A stretch of DNA of 14,665 nt, taken from NCBI GenBank assembly GCA_937957775.1, contig CALFXV010000090.1:1-14665 (forward strand), written 5' to 3'. How positions within the stretch are numbered: position 1 is the first letter of the stretch; each line of letters begins with the position of its first letter. This document shows positions 1-8,427 of the stretch, in pieces. This DNA comes from an uncultured Methylotenera sp. GTDB lineage: Bacteria; Pseudomonadota; Gammaproteobacteria; Burkholderiales; Methylophilaceae. A program made the translations under genes and the position numbers. A model generated the notes under the pieces. It worked only from the letters and a program-made list of their open reading frames with translations, was not told where the DNA came from and made no database searches.

Positions 1-382
1 TTACATCGTCAAGGCCGACTTTGTTGGTAAAGCTTAAACTGCCGGCGCTGACGCTGCTGCCGTAAGTGTTGCTAGCGCTGGCTATGGCGGCGGTTAAGGC
101 TAAGGTGTTGACCGTGTAATTGTTAGTAGCCGTGGTAAAACCACCCACCAAGGTGTAATTGCCGGCATCGGCACCGCTCAGCACATCAGTCACACTTTGT
201 TTGTAGGTGCCGGCTTTTAGATTGCCACTGGCGCTGTAGTCGGGGCTAACGATGCTCACCGCGCTGCCGGTTACATCGTCAAGGCCGACTTTGTTGGTAA
301 AGCTTAAACTGCCGGCGCTGACGCTATTGCCATATGTGTGGTTAGCGCTTGAAATGGCGGCATTCAAGGCCAAACGGTTAAC
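1..382 (-). repeat. Tandem 270-bp (90-residue) MBG-like repeats at the visible end of TpsA
   Basis: One full unit (113-382, starting VNRLALNAAISSA) is followed in the reading direction by a second, incomplete unit (1-112, starting VNTLALTAAIASA). The period is exactly 270 bases, so the frame is kept. Bases 1-55 and 271-325 are identical and encode SVSAGSLSFTNKVGLDDV in both units; the flanks differ by scattered substitutions. The NTYG/HTYG motif fits the MBG-type beta domains found in multiples in large bacterial adhesins. More units are likely beyond the left edge. Confidence 0.85.
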
Positions 383-3300
383 CGTAAAGTCCTTTGCTGT
401 GCCTACGGTGAACACAGAGCTAGAACCGGACAGGCTTAAGGTGGGTGTTAGGCTGAGGGAATAGGTATTCGCTGCCAAGCTGGAAGTCAAGCTACGATTA
501 ATGGCAATGCTGCCGGACAAGCCACTGGCATTAATGCTAATGCTGCTCTGCCCAGCGGTAAACACCTGCACGGTGTTGAAGGCAGACATGGCACTAGGCA
601 CATAGGCCTCACCGTACTGGGTGGCGCTGGTTGAATACCAAAAATTAAGTGCGGAAGCCGTGCCGTAGGTGCCGGTTTGGCTGTTGACGATAGTCAAATA
701 AACCGTGGGCGGGTTACCACGGTAAATCAGGTTGTAACCGGCCGCACTGGGGGCCGTGCTTAGGTCCGCGTTATAGGTATAGGTTTTGCTAGACTGTGCA
801 CCCACGTAAGTAGACAAGCCGGTGCTTTCATCAAATCCACCCGAATAAAAATCGGCGATGCCGCCGCTGCCCACTGTAAAGCTGGGTGAGCCACTTAAGA
901 TGATGTTGGAAGTAATGCTGCCCACCGCAGCATCGTAGCCCGCCGCCAACAACATGGCCGGCGTCGCGGCTGTTGCAGAGGTGCTGGTGGTCGCCACATT
1001 TTGTGATACGGTTAAATTGCCGGTGGTTTTAACCGAAATGTTGCCGGTGGAATTTATGCCATTGTAAGTGACCCCTGCTTCCGTCAGCGAGGCTATGGCC
1101 AAGTTACCGCTGTTAACTAAACTAAGCGCACCTATAGACGAGGCCGATGCTATGGTGCCTATGCTGTTTGAGGCGTTATTGAGGGTGACGCTGCCGGCCC
1201 CACGCAGAACCAGCCCGGTCGCAGTGATAGCGGCAGACTGAGAAACCGCACCACTACTCACTAGCATGATGTTGCTGCCGGTCGCGGTCATGGCTGCATT
1301 GATGGCAATGTTGGCGCCATAAATAGCGATGGGGCCATCCACGCTCACCGCCACGCTGCTGGTAACGTTGACTGCATTACCGGCTTTACCCAAGGTTAAG
1401 CCACCCAATTTGGTCGACGCACTTAAGCTTTCGTCAAAGGTGTAATTGCTGGTGAAGCTGGTACCGCTGGGCTCCACCACCAGACTACCTGGGCCGATAA
1501 AACTGTTGGAAGTTAGGTTAGGTACATTATTTTGAAAAGTGAGGGTGCCGGCACTGATGGTGGTGGTGCCGCTGTATGTGTTGCTCGCTGAACTTAGAAT
1601 TAAATTACCCGCCCCAGCCTTTGTTAAATTAAAACTGCCAGAAACAAGCCCAGAAACGGTCAACTGCGTCCCAGCCACACTCATAGCACTATGAGCGGTC
1701 ATCGTGACGGCGCCACTTATGCCGGATGTACCGGTGCTGGTGGCCAATGTACCGCCGTTAAGGGTAATCGCTTCAGCGCCCAAGCTAACATTTTGCAAAT
1801 CCAACGTCGCGCCACTGGCTACCGATACCCCAGCTGCCGTGGTACCCAAACCTGTCGCGTTGCTCACGGCCAAGGTTCCGGTATTAACGGTGGTGCTGCC
1901 GGTGTAAGTGTTGGCACCTGAAAGGATCACGGAACCCGTTTTACCAGAGGAACCTATAACCAAGTTACTACCAACCAATATGGCACCTATGGTTAAGGTC
2001 GAATTGGATTCGGCAGCGACTACCGCTGGAGTAGAAACCCCAATAGATCCTGTTGTGCCGGTGATGCTAGCCGTGCCACTCATCAAGGTCACCGGGCTAT
2101 AAATTGAGATGTAACTTGTACCCGCGTCAATCACGCTGCCGCTATAGAGATTAATTGGTCCAAGATGTTGATCACCCGCACTGGCTTGGAAATTTAACTT
2201 GCCATAAATATTCAAGTTAGTGACAGGCGTGCCTAGCCCAATAAAGCCATTGGGCTGGCTATTGTTAACATTTAAAATAGCAGTTGAGTTGGTCGGGGAT
2301 CCGATGGTGATGCTGGCCAAATAGCCCAAGCCTGCTTGCGTTCCATTGGTAACGCCAACCGCTTTGCTCGTTCCAAGCACTACCAACGCCCCACTAAATG
2401 CACTTCCAAAATCCCCTTGGAATGTTGTATTGGCTGAGGAAGTGTCGATGATCATGGTACCCGCCCCCTTAATACCGTAGCTGCTTCCGAAGGGGACAAA
2501 GGTTACCGTGGCCGAACTATTAAAATTATAGGTCGCGCCACTGAGAATATTAACGCCGCTAGTTAATGATGCCGAACCAGATAAATTAAGGGTGCCTGCA
2601 CTCACTGTGGTTACGCCGGTGGATGTACTGTTATTGGTGAGGGTCAGCGTGCCGTTACCTTGTTTAGTAAGGTTGGTACTGCCACTGATGATGCCGGCCA
2701 AGCTACTGTCACTGTGCGAGGAAGTGATGGTTAGGGTAGACAAACTGCTGATGTTGCCTGAGACAGTGACTTTGCCTAAGCCAGCGTTGATGGTGAGTGG
2801 CTTGGCTGAATTATTAACTATCACGGCTGCACCCTGCTTACCCGCCCCGCCCGATGCCGGACCATATGCACCGCCACCGCCCGCACCGTAGTTAATCGCA
2901 GCAGATCCTGATACAGCCACGTTGTTGCCAGAAGAAGCAGACGCCCCATTCCCTGCGCCTGTTCCACCGACCCCCCCACCCGCTGAGCCCACAGCCACTC
3001 CGTACCCCGAGCCGCCACCACCGCCGCTGGCATAGGTGTAGCTTGAACCACTTAAATCTGAACTGGTGCCGGATGCACCATTCAGCCCTATTGAGTTATA
3101 CCCACCGGCACCCCCAGCACCGCCGCCTGTGCCAGCTGTTCCCCCGGCACCGCCTACACTGCCACCAACCCCACCAGCCCCACCGCCGCTGGCCGTGACT
3201 GTGGTAATGCCTGAACCGCTTAAGCTGGATGCTCCTCCATTCCCTGCACTGTTGCCACCGGCACCAATGGCAACGGTATATTGAGTATTAGCTGCGAAAC

Positions 3301-5989
3301 TTTGGGCACTGGCAATGACCGCACCACCGCCACCGCCGCCACCGCCGTTCATACAGCCACAAGCATTAACGTTACCGCCACCACCACCGCCGACCACTAA
3401 GTAAGAAAGAGATTGGGCGGTTGGCGTAGTAAAAGTAAATTGACTGCCTGTCCATTTCAGCAATACGTCACCCACCAATACGCCGGTGGAATTAGCGTTA
3501 CCCGCCCCAGTTAAGGATGAGGTATAGGCACCGGCCGAAGTTAAGGTAATGGCATTGTTGTAATTTTGTATACCCCCATTCACCGTCACGTCACCGTTAT
3601 TAGATACCACGCTAACATTGGGTGCTGCCACGTAGATATTGCCATTGTAGGTCTGCGAGCCAAAGGTGGTGATACTGGCCGAAAGGGCAATGGTGCCGCC
3701 GGTTAATGTGAGGGATGCCGAACCCGTGGTGGCGGTGATGGCCGCATAAACAGCGATGGTGTTGGCAGTGGATGAGCCAGTGGTGATGGAAACGTTAATG
3801 TTGTTGTTTAGCGAAGCGACGATGTCACTTGCTCTGATGTAACTAACTTGGCCTGCGGTAAACGATGAGGAGTAAGCCGTGCCGGATGCCGTGTCGCCAA
3901 CAATAATATCGTAAGGGTCGATGAGCCACATTCCACCACGACCGGCATTGATGGTGGCGAGCATATTAAGGGTGTGACCCGAAGTTTCGATGAATCCACC
4001 TTGACCATTAAGTGCGCTTGCTTGGGTATTAATTTGGCTATTTAAATCTAGACTCGTAAAAGCACTAAAAGGCAATGTGCCGTTATTAGCATCATTACCT
4101 AACAAAATGGTTCCGCCTTGGTATTTCCCGGTGGCTTCCAGCGTTGTTGCGTTGATGGCGGTTTGCTGGAGACCGGCTACGGAAATTGCTCCGCCGCGAC
4201 CCTCACCACCGTTAGTCTGAATGTAGCTATTGCTTAGATTGACCGAGCCCAATCTGGAAATAATGCTCACTTCGCCGCCGTCATCGCCACTGGCATTTAG
4301 GTTGGCGTTTTGTAAATCCACCCCGTCTAAACCCAGCACGGTAATTTTACCGGCGCGGCCGTTGGAGCCCGATCGGAAGCTGCCGGCTAAAGTGATGCGA
4401 CCGGCCATAAAGCTAATGAGGGGCAGTGCGCCGCCGCCATTTTGCCAAAAATAGGCGAAATAATCCCCCGAGGCGCTAATAATGGGTGCCTGAACTAAGA
4501 CTTGGTTAGCCTGCAAAGTGACACTGCTGGACAGTTCCACGGCATTTTCACTGATAATTTGTAAAACGATGGGCGACAAAGCGCTGCTCAGCATTTTGCC
4601 GCGCACGACCACGCTGTTGCTGGCCTCCATTTTTAAGGTGCTTAAGACTGGCGCGGTTTTTTGTATCACCGCTTCTTCTTTCACCACGAGATTGCCGGCT
4701 TGTGCTTTAACATTGACGTTGGCTTGATTAAGGGTGGCGGCGATTACCGGCGCATTGCTTTGATTGATTTCTACATTGGCGGCTGTCACATTCCAAGTAC
4801 CCACTTGGCCGGACTCCCCGCGAACGCCGGCTTTGACTTCGGCTGTTGCACCGATTTCCACTTGGCTGTTGGAGGTGGTGGAAATGCTGCCGCCGTTGCC
4901 GGCCACTTTGCCGCCCTGGGCTAAGAGCGTGCCGTTGATGGTGGTTTTTTCTTCCGAGTGGATGCTGATGCTACCGGCGTTGCCGTTGCCGGTGGCCGAT
5001 ACGCTAACCTTTGCGCCCGCTTCCACGGTGGCGGTTTTGCTGGCCAGCACTTCCACTGTGCCGCCGCCGGTTTCGCCACGGGCGACGGTTTTGGAACCGG
5101 CACTTAAGGTGACGGTGCCGGCTGAGAGCATAATGCGCCCGCCTTTTTTGATTAAGGTGTTGCTGTCGACGCTGGCACTTAAGGTGCCGCTTTGTTTAAT
5201 GACGCCGCCGGTTAAGCTGTTGACGGCGCGGGCCGATAAAATAATTAAGCCGCCGGGTGCGCGCACGGCATTTTTATTTTCAATTAAGGTTTCGATGGCA
5301 CTGGGTGTGGTGGTGATGCTAGACAAACGCCGACTGGGGTCAAAGTTAAGGGTAATGCGCTCGCCGGCGGCCATGACCACGGTGCCCATTTGCGCAACAA
5401 TCACGCCGCTGTTGCGCACTTCCGGTGCGAGCAAGGCCACGTAACCGGCTAAGGCAGTTTTAATATTGCCTTCGTTAATGACTTTACCGGTGGCGCCATT
5501 GCGGTCAAATTGGTTTTTGCCTGCCATGTAATCGGCATCGCTGATGCTGTGACTGGTGGCGACCACCGAACCGACATCCAAGCTGGCGCCAGGGGCAAAG
5601 TAAACACCAGCTTGGTTAACCAACACCACTTCGCCGGGGGCATTGATCTTGCCAAACACTTTGCTGGGGTTGGCGTCCGTGACGCGGTTTAAGGTGGAGG
5701 CCCCGGCATTGGGTTGGTTGAAGTTGACGGTGGCCGCCGAGCCGACATCGAATTTATCCCAATTGACCACGGCGCGTTGGCTGGCTTGGTTGACATTCAT
5801 TACCGGGGCGTTGGCATTGCTGTTGTCGGTGCTGATGTTGGCGCTGCCGGCCACCACTTGGCCGTTGGTCGGCAGCGCGTTAGTGGCTGGGGCGGTTTCG
5901 GCCGACACGGTCAAACTGACGCACAGGCACAAAGCACTGATAAAAAATACCAGCCCCTTGTTAGCCTGTGAGGTCAGCAGTTGCATCAT
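1..5989 (-). CDS. Giant TpsA-type exoprotein (filamentous haemagglutinin-like adhesin), C-terminal end beyond the left edge
   Basis: This is the secreted partner of a two-partner (type Vb) system; such proteins cross the outer membrane through the TpsB pore and fold as long beta-helices, usually as adhesins. The frame is open from ATG at 5989 (second ATG at 5986) to base 2, at least 1,996 codons, with consistent frame at all points checked. An in-frame TAA at 6026-6028 limits the start; no strong Shine-Dalgarno is seen. Residues 1-30 are a signal peptide ending VSA. Residues about 45-155 are the haemagglutination-type secretion domain (NWDKFDVG, FNQPNA, LNRV). A WLIDPYDIIVG segment typical of such proteins starts at 688. 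Glycine-rich domain at about 850-1055; PATR-like strand repeats (SGTTTISAGTL type) at about 1112-1135, 1349-1381 and 1457-1485; MBG-like repeats from about 1870. The only mature cysteines seen are C877 and C879. The adhesive role is inferred from family; ligand unknown. Confidence 0.93.
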   Translation of the reverse strand, partial: MMQLLTSQANKGLVFFISALCLCVSLTVSAETAPATNALPTNGQVVAGSANISTDNSNANAPVMNVNQASQRAVVNWDKFDVGSAATVNFNQPNAGASTLNRVTDANPSKVFGKINAPGEVVLVNQAGVYFAPGASLDVGSVVATSHSISDADYMAGKNQFDRNGATGKVINEGNIKTALAGYVALLAPEVRNSGVIVAQMGTVVMAAGERITLNFDPSRRLSSITTTPSAIETLIENKNAVRAPGGLIILSARAVNSLTGGVIKQSGTLSASVDSNTLIKKGGRIMLSAGTVTLSAGSKTVARGETGGGTVEVLASKTATVEAGAKVSVSATGNGNAGSISIHSEEKTTINGTLLAQGGKVAGNGGSISTTSNSQVEIGATAEVKAGVRGESGQVGTWNVTAANVEINQSNAPVIAATLNQANVNVKAQAGNLVVKEEAVIQKTAPVLSTLKMEASNSVVVRGKMLSSALSPIVLQIISENAVELSSSVTLQANQVLVQAPIISASGDYFAYFWQNGGGALPLISFMAGRITLAGSFRSGSNGRAGKITVLGLDGVDLQNANLNASGDDGGEVSIISRLGSVNLSNSYIQTNGGEGRGGAISVAGLQQTAINATTLEATGKYQGGTILLGNDANNGTLPFSAFTSLDLNSQINTQASALNGQGGFIETSGHTLNMLATINAGRGGMWLIDPYDIIVGDTASGTAYSSSFTAGQVSYIRASDIVASLNNNINVSITTGSSTANTIAVYAAITATTGSASLTLTGGTIALSASITTFGSQTYNGNIYVAAPNVSVVSNNGDVTVNGGIQNYNNAITLTSAGAYTSSLTGAGNANSTGVLVGDVLLKWTGSQFTFTTPTAQSLSYLVVGGGGGGNVNACGCMNGGGGGGGGAVIASAQSFAANTQYTVAIGAGGNSAGNGGASSLSGSGITTVTASGGGAGGVGGSVGGAGGTAGTGGGAGGAGGYNSIGLNGASGTSSDLSGSSYTYASGGGGGSGYGVAVGSAGGGVGGTGAGNGASASSGNNVAVSGSAAINYGAGGGGAYGPASGGAGKQGAAVIVNNSAKPLTINAGLGKVTVSGNISSLSTLTITSSHSDSSLAGIISGSTNLTKQGNGTLTLTNNSTSTGVTTVSAGTLNLSGSASLTSGVNILSGATYNFNSSATVTFVPFGSSYGIKGAGTMIIDTSSANTTFQGDFGSAFSGALVVLGTSKAVGVTNGTQAGLGYLASITIGSPTNSTAILNVNNSQPNGFIGLGTPVTNLNIYGKLNFQASAGDQHLGPINLYSGSVIDAGTSYISIYSPVTLMSGTASITGTTGSIGVSTPAVVAAESNSTLTIGAILVGSNLVIGSSGKTGSVILSGANTYTGSTTVNTGTLAVSNATGLGTTAAGVSVASGATLDLQNVSLGAEAITLNGGTLATSTGTSGISGAVTMTAHSAMSVAGTQLTVSGLVSGSFNLTKAGAGNLILSSASNTYSGTTTISAGTLTFQNNVPNLTSNSFIGPGSLVVEPSGTSFTSNYTFDESLSASTKLGGLTLGKAGNAVNVTSSVAVSVDGPIAIYGANIAINAAMTATGSNIMLVSSGAVSQSAAITATGLVLRGAGSVTLNNASNSIGTIASASSIGALSLVNSGNLAIASLTEAGVTYNGINSTGNISVKTTGNLTVSQNVATTSTSATAATPAMLLAAGYDAAVGSITSNIILSGSPSFTVGSGGIADFYSGGFDESTGLSTYVGAQSSKTYTYNADLSTAPSAAGYNLIYRGNPPTVYLTIVNSQTGTYGTASALNFWYSTSATQYGEAYVPSAMSAFNTVQVFTAGQSSISINASGLSGSIAINRSLTSSLAANTYSLSLTPTLSLSGSSSVFTVGTAKDFTVNRLALNAAISSANHTYGNSVSAGSLSFTNKVGLDDVTGSAVSIVSPDYSASGNLKAGTYKQSVTDVLSGADAGNYTLVGGFTTATNNYTVNTLALTAAIASASNTYGSSVSAGSLSFTNKVGLDDV
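2826..3415 (-). other. Glycine-rich domain segment within tpsA
   Basis: Residues about 850-1055 of TpsA open with a strand ending LVVGGGGGG, continue with GGGGGGG and an AANTQYTVAIGAGGNS segment, then long runs of GGxGG. This order (hydrophobic strand, poly-Gly, a TYTV-IGAGG strand, Gly-rich tail) matches the glycine-rich domain family seen in phage tail fibres and bacterial surface proteins. The DNA is runs of GGN codons, which are low complexity and could slip. The cysteine pair C877/C879 sits in the first Gly tract. Domain assignment is by pattern recognition. Confidence 0.7.
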
Positions 5990-6003
5990 TAAATTTCTTT
6001 TTC

Positions 6004-6018
6004 GCGGCGGGGCGCCGC
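6004..6018 (-). promoter_or_regulatory. GC hairpin in the tpsB-tpsA intergenic spacer
   Basis: In the 142-base gap between tpsB and tpsA, the arms GCGGCG (6004-6009) and CGCCGC (6013-6018) are perfectly complementary around a 3-base loop. The hairpin ends 14 bases before the tpsA ATG and is followed on the transcribed strand by an A-rich stretch, not a T-run, so it is not a standard terminator. It may affect tpsA translation or stabilise a processed mRNA end. A weaker imperfect hairpin lies at 6071-6089. Function is inference. Confidence 0.5.
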
Positions 6019-6131
6019 TCCAACATTAACCGCAGCTTTGATTGCGTGCCGAGGCGATGAAAGGGCTTCCTGCTTAGCCAAGCTCAGCACGAACGGATTG
6101 GAGGAAATAAATTGATGAGCAATTTTCAGCA

Positions 6132-7934
6132 TTAGAAGTTGATTCCGCCGTTGAGCCAAACTACATCGTATTCGTTGCTGCCGTCTTGATCATTGCCGGT
6201 GGTCGTGGGGTTGGGGTTGTGGCCAAAACGGTGCGCGTAAGTGGCTTTGACATTGGTGCGATACGGCCCTTGCCAAGCAATGGATGCGCCGTAACCTTTC
6301 AGACTGTACGCGTTGTTTTCCACTATCACCTGGCCGTTGGCTTTTAGGTTGTTTTCAAATTGCTTGATGCGGCCGTAATCGACAAAGCCGGCCACGGTGA
6401 TGTTGTTGGCCAAGTATTTACGCAATTCGGCGATGGCCATGAAGCCCTCGCTGCCGGCGCCTTCGCTGGTGGGGTAAGCGCGCACGCCGTTCAAGCCGCC
6501 TAAATAGAATTTTTCAGATGAGTCTAAATTGCTGTCGGCAAACTGACCGGAGCCGCTTACGTTCAACAAAATGGTGTCGGTTAAGAATTGGTTGCGCGCG
6601 GCACTCCAACGCAAGCGGGCAAAGCGGCCGCTGGAGTGGGCAGCGGCCAGGTCGTCGGCTTGATTAGCTGAACCATTTAAATCCACCTTACCCGCGCCTA
6701 TATTGAGCGAGGCGGTGGTTTGCGCACTGGCCAGCCAATTGTCATTGTGCTCGGCACTGATGGTTAGGGCGTACACCTGCATGTCGTAGTCGCTGCTTTT
6801 GGTTTCAATGTCGCGCGGTGTGGACTTGTTGGTGAACTGTTTGGTGTCCGCTTCCAAGCCGATATTCACTTTAGTGGTTTTATTGCGCCACCATGGGTAC
6901 TGCGCACTTAAGCCTAGCGTGCTGGAATAGCCGCTGGGTTTTTGGCTAGCAAAGTCGGCCAAAATGACGTCGTATTCCATGTAAGTGCCGTTCACACTCA
7001 ACTGCAATCCTTTAGCGCCGAACGGCAGGGTGTAGGACATCCTAGCGTAATCGGTGCCTTGGCTGTGCAAGGCGGTGAGGTTGAAGGTGTCGCCGTATCC
7101 CAATGGACTGGCTAGGCCCAGCATGGCGGTGAGTTTTTCACGGCCGGTTTGTCTACCGCCAGTGTTGTCTAGGGTGACTTGGCTGCTAAAAAGTGCTTGG
7201 TCTTTTACCTTTAACAATAAATCGGTGCTGCCGTCTGCCTGCCCCGCTTGCAAGGTGTGCTCAACCTTGATGCCGGCCAAGCCCTCTAACAGCAAAATGC
7301 CTTTGTCTAGTTTATCTTGATTCAGCACCACGCCCTTGGGCGCGGCCGATTCTATGTAGCGCTCGATGACGGCAGGCTTAACCCGAATGAAATCACGTTT
7401 GTAGATGCCATCAAACTTGACCCCACCGAACACGGCCTCGACCACTTCGATCAACACCACGCCTTCGGTAATGTCTTGCTCGGGCAAACTGCAGGAGGCC
7501 AGGTAGCCTTTTTTCCGGTAGAGCGACGAGACTAAATCGGTGCAAGTTTTAAGCTCGGTGACGCTGATGCTGCGATTAGTCAAAGGGGCGACCGCTTCTT
7601 GCAAATCGGATTCGCTTAGAACCTTGTTACCCTTAAACTTGAACTGCTTAATGGTGACTTTGTCGGCCTGCTCGTCTTCTGATGGCGGTGCTTGGGCCGG
7701 CAATTCCGGCTGTAGCGGGGCAGGCTTAGGCTCTAAATCACGCTCGATTTGCTGCAAAATTTGCCCGGCATCGGGCTTTATTGGCAAAGCATCGGCTAAA
7801 ACCAATGAGGAAGCCAACAAGCAAAAAGCGAGCGCAATCAGCGCCAATAAACGGCGCAATGGGCAAAGCAAAAGCCGATTTAAACGGCCAGGGGAAAGCT
7901 TTACATGGTTGTTTTTATTAAATTTTACTGCCAT
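6132..7934 (-). CDS. TpsB-type outer-membrane transporter (ShlB/FhaC/HecB family)
   Basis: This 600-residue protein is the outer-membrane partner that recognises and exports the TpsA encoded just downstream. Residues 1-47 form a long signal peptide (Arg-rich N region, hydrophobic core about 29-46, cleavage after VLA). Residues about 52-66 (DAGQILQQIERDLEP) resemble the pore-plugging helix, followed by a Pro-rich linker to about 90. A single periplasmic POTRA domain spans about 93-175 (VTIKQFKFKGNKVL; CxxxVSSLYRKKGYL). The rest is a 16-strand-type barrel ending in Phe (GGINF), as usual for Omp85-superfamily barrels. GGLNGVRAYP with R485 matches the conserved VRGY-type loop that folds into the pore, here with Ala for Gly. 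The length is normal. The start is weakly supported: GGGA lies 3 bases upstream. tpsA follows after 142 bases on the same strand. Confidence 0.95.
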   Translation of the reverse strand: MAVKFNKNNHVKLSPGRLNRLLLCPLRRLLALIALAFCLLASSLVLADALPIKPDAGQILQQIERDLEPKPAPLQPELPAQAPPSEDEQADKVTIKQFKFKGNKVLSESDLQEAVAPLTNRSISVTELKTCTDLVSSLYRKKGYLASCSLPEQDITEGVVLIEVVEAVFGGVKFDGIYKRDFIRVKPAVIERYIESAAPKGVVLNQDKLDKGILLLEGLAGIKVEHTLQAGQADGSTDLLLKVKDQALFSSQVTLDNTGGRQTGREKLTAMLGLASPLGYGDTFNLTALHSQGTDYARMSYTLPFGAKGLQLSVNGTYMEYDVILADFASQKPSGYSSTLGLSAQYPWWRNKTTKVNIGLEADTKQFTNKSTPRDIETKSSDYDMQVYALTISAEHNDNWLASAQTTASLNIGAGKVDLNGSANQADDLAAAHSSGRFARLRWSAARNQFLTDTILLNVSGSGQFADSNLDSSEKFYLGGLNGVRAYPTSEGAGSEGFMAIAELRKYLANNITVAGFVDYGRIKQFENNLKANGQVIVENNAYSLKGYGASIAWQGPYRTNVKATYAHRFGHNPNPTTTGNDQDGSNEYDVVWLNGGINF

Positions 7935-8024
7935 ACATCCCGTTATTTTTATTGTTTTTTAGTGCTTATTTTGGCTGGGTTATTTGCCCTTAAAAGCCAT
8001 GCAAATCAATGCTTAGCGATACAT

Positions 8025-8053
8025 TTATTAGATACTATTTGAGTATATATCAA
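8025..8053 (-). promoter_or_regulatory. Predicted sigma-70 promoter for tpsB-tpsA with palindrome in the spacer
   Basis: On the minus strand TTGATA (8048-8053) and TAATAA (8025-8030) are spaced by 17 bases, close to the housekeeping consensus. Transcription would start near 8018, giving a leader of about 84 bases to the tpsB ATG. The spacer contains the inverted repeat ATACT-ATTTG-AGTAT (8032-8046), a possible repressor site. AT-rich sequence gives many chance promoter matches, so confidence is moderate. Confidence 0.5.
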
Positions 8054-8222
8054 CTGACCGACTTTTTAGCCTTTAAGCACATGTTTTTACTAAATAACTT
8101 GGCTTATTGCCATCTTTATCATTTAAGTATCATTAAGTTGAAATAAGCCCAGGGTTTTGCTTAACGCAGGCAGGTAAACGTAAAATAACGAATTAGTGCT
8201 TTTAGATGGGCTCAAGTTACAG

Positions 8223-8228
8223 TATAAT
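8223..8228 (+). promoter_or_regulatory. -10 element of the tRNA-Arg promoter
   Basis: A perfect TATAAT lies 9 bases before the mature tRNA 5' end. At a 17-base spacing the -35 position (8200-8205, TTTTAG) is poor. GC-rich bases follow the -10 hexamer, resembling stable-RNA discriminators. Confidence 0.6.
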
Positions 8229-8237
8229 GCTGCGCAT

Positions 8238-8314
8238 GCGCCCGTAGCTCAGCTGGATAGAGTACTTGGCTACGAACCAAGGGGTCGGGCGTTCGAATCG
8301 CTCCGGGCGCACCA
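8238..8314 (+). tRNA. tRNA-Arg (anticodon ACG)
   Basis: A full cloverleaf can be drawn. The acceptor arms GCGCCCG (8238-8244) and CGGGCGC (8304-8310) are perfect; the D stem is GCTC/GAGT. The anticodon stem CTTGG/CCAAG (8265-8269, 8277-8281) encloses loop CTACGAA with anticodon ACG at 8272-8274. The T stem GGGCG/CGCTC has one G-U pair around TTCGAAT. CCA is encoded at 8312-8314. ACG tRNA-Arg is normally edited to inosine at the wobble base by TadA and reads CGU, CGC and CGA. It is transcribed toward groEL and appears to stand alone. Confidence 0.97.
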
Positions 8315-8333
8315 AATACCGGCAATAAAAAAG

Positions 8334-8368
8334 AAGGGTTAGGCTTAGCGGCTTAACCCTTTTTTATT
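8334..8368 (+). terminator. Rho-independent terminator after tRNA-Arg
   Basis: AAGGGTTAGGC and GCTTAACCCTT form an 11-bp stem (one G-U pair) with loop TTAGCG, followed by a T-rich tract to 8368. It begins 20 bases after the tRNA. An A-run precedes the stem, so it could also stop leftward transcripts. Confidence 0.88.
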
Positions 8369-8427
8369 TGTTTTCATTGCTAATTATCCCAACAGCCCAG
8401 CCATACCATGTAAGCGTTACAAGCAAG

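Larger units (their letters stand above)
7935..8237. other. 303-base AT-rich intergenic region between tpsB and tRNA-Arg
   Basis: No plausible gene is seen here. The gap separates two divergently transcribed units. It holds a predicted tpsB promoter with a spacer palindrome (8025-8053) and a tRNA promoter (-10 at 8223-8228). The stretch between about 8060 and 8195 shows no clear structure beyond AT richness. Confidence 0.7.

Noticed and set aside
1..325. Spaced identical blocks that might suggest CRISPR or a mobile repeat
   Set aside because: There are two copies 270 bases apart, in frame within one gene and encoding the same peptide; this is a protein-domain repeat.
4764..5444. Plus-strand open frame of 226 codons opposite tpsA
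   Set aside because: It mirrors the continuous tpsA frame; its composition (Ala/Leu/Pro/Thr-rich) is what the reverse of Ser/Thr/Gly/Ala repeats gives, and no domain is recognisable.
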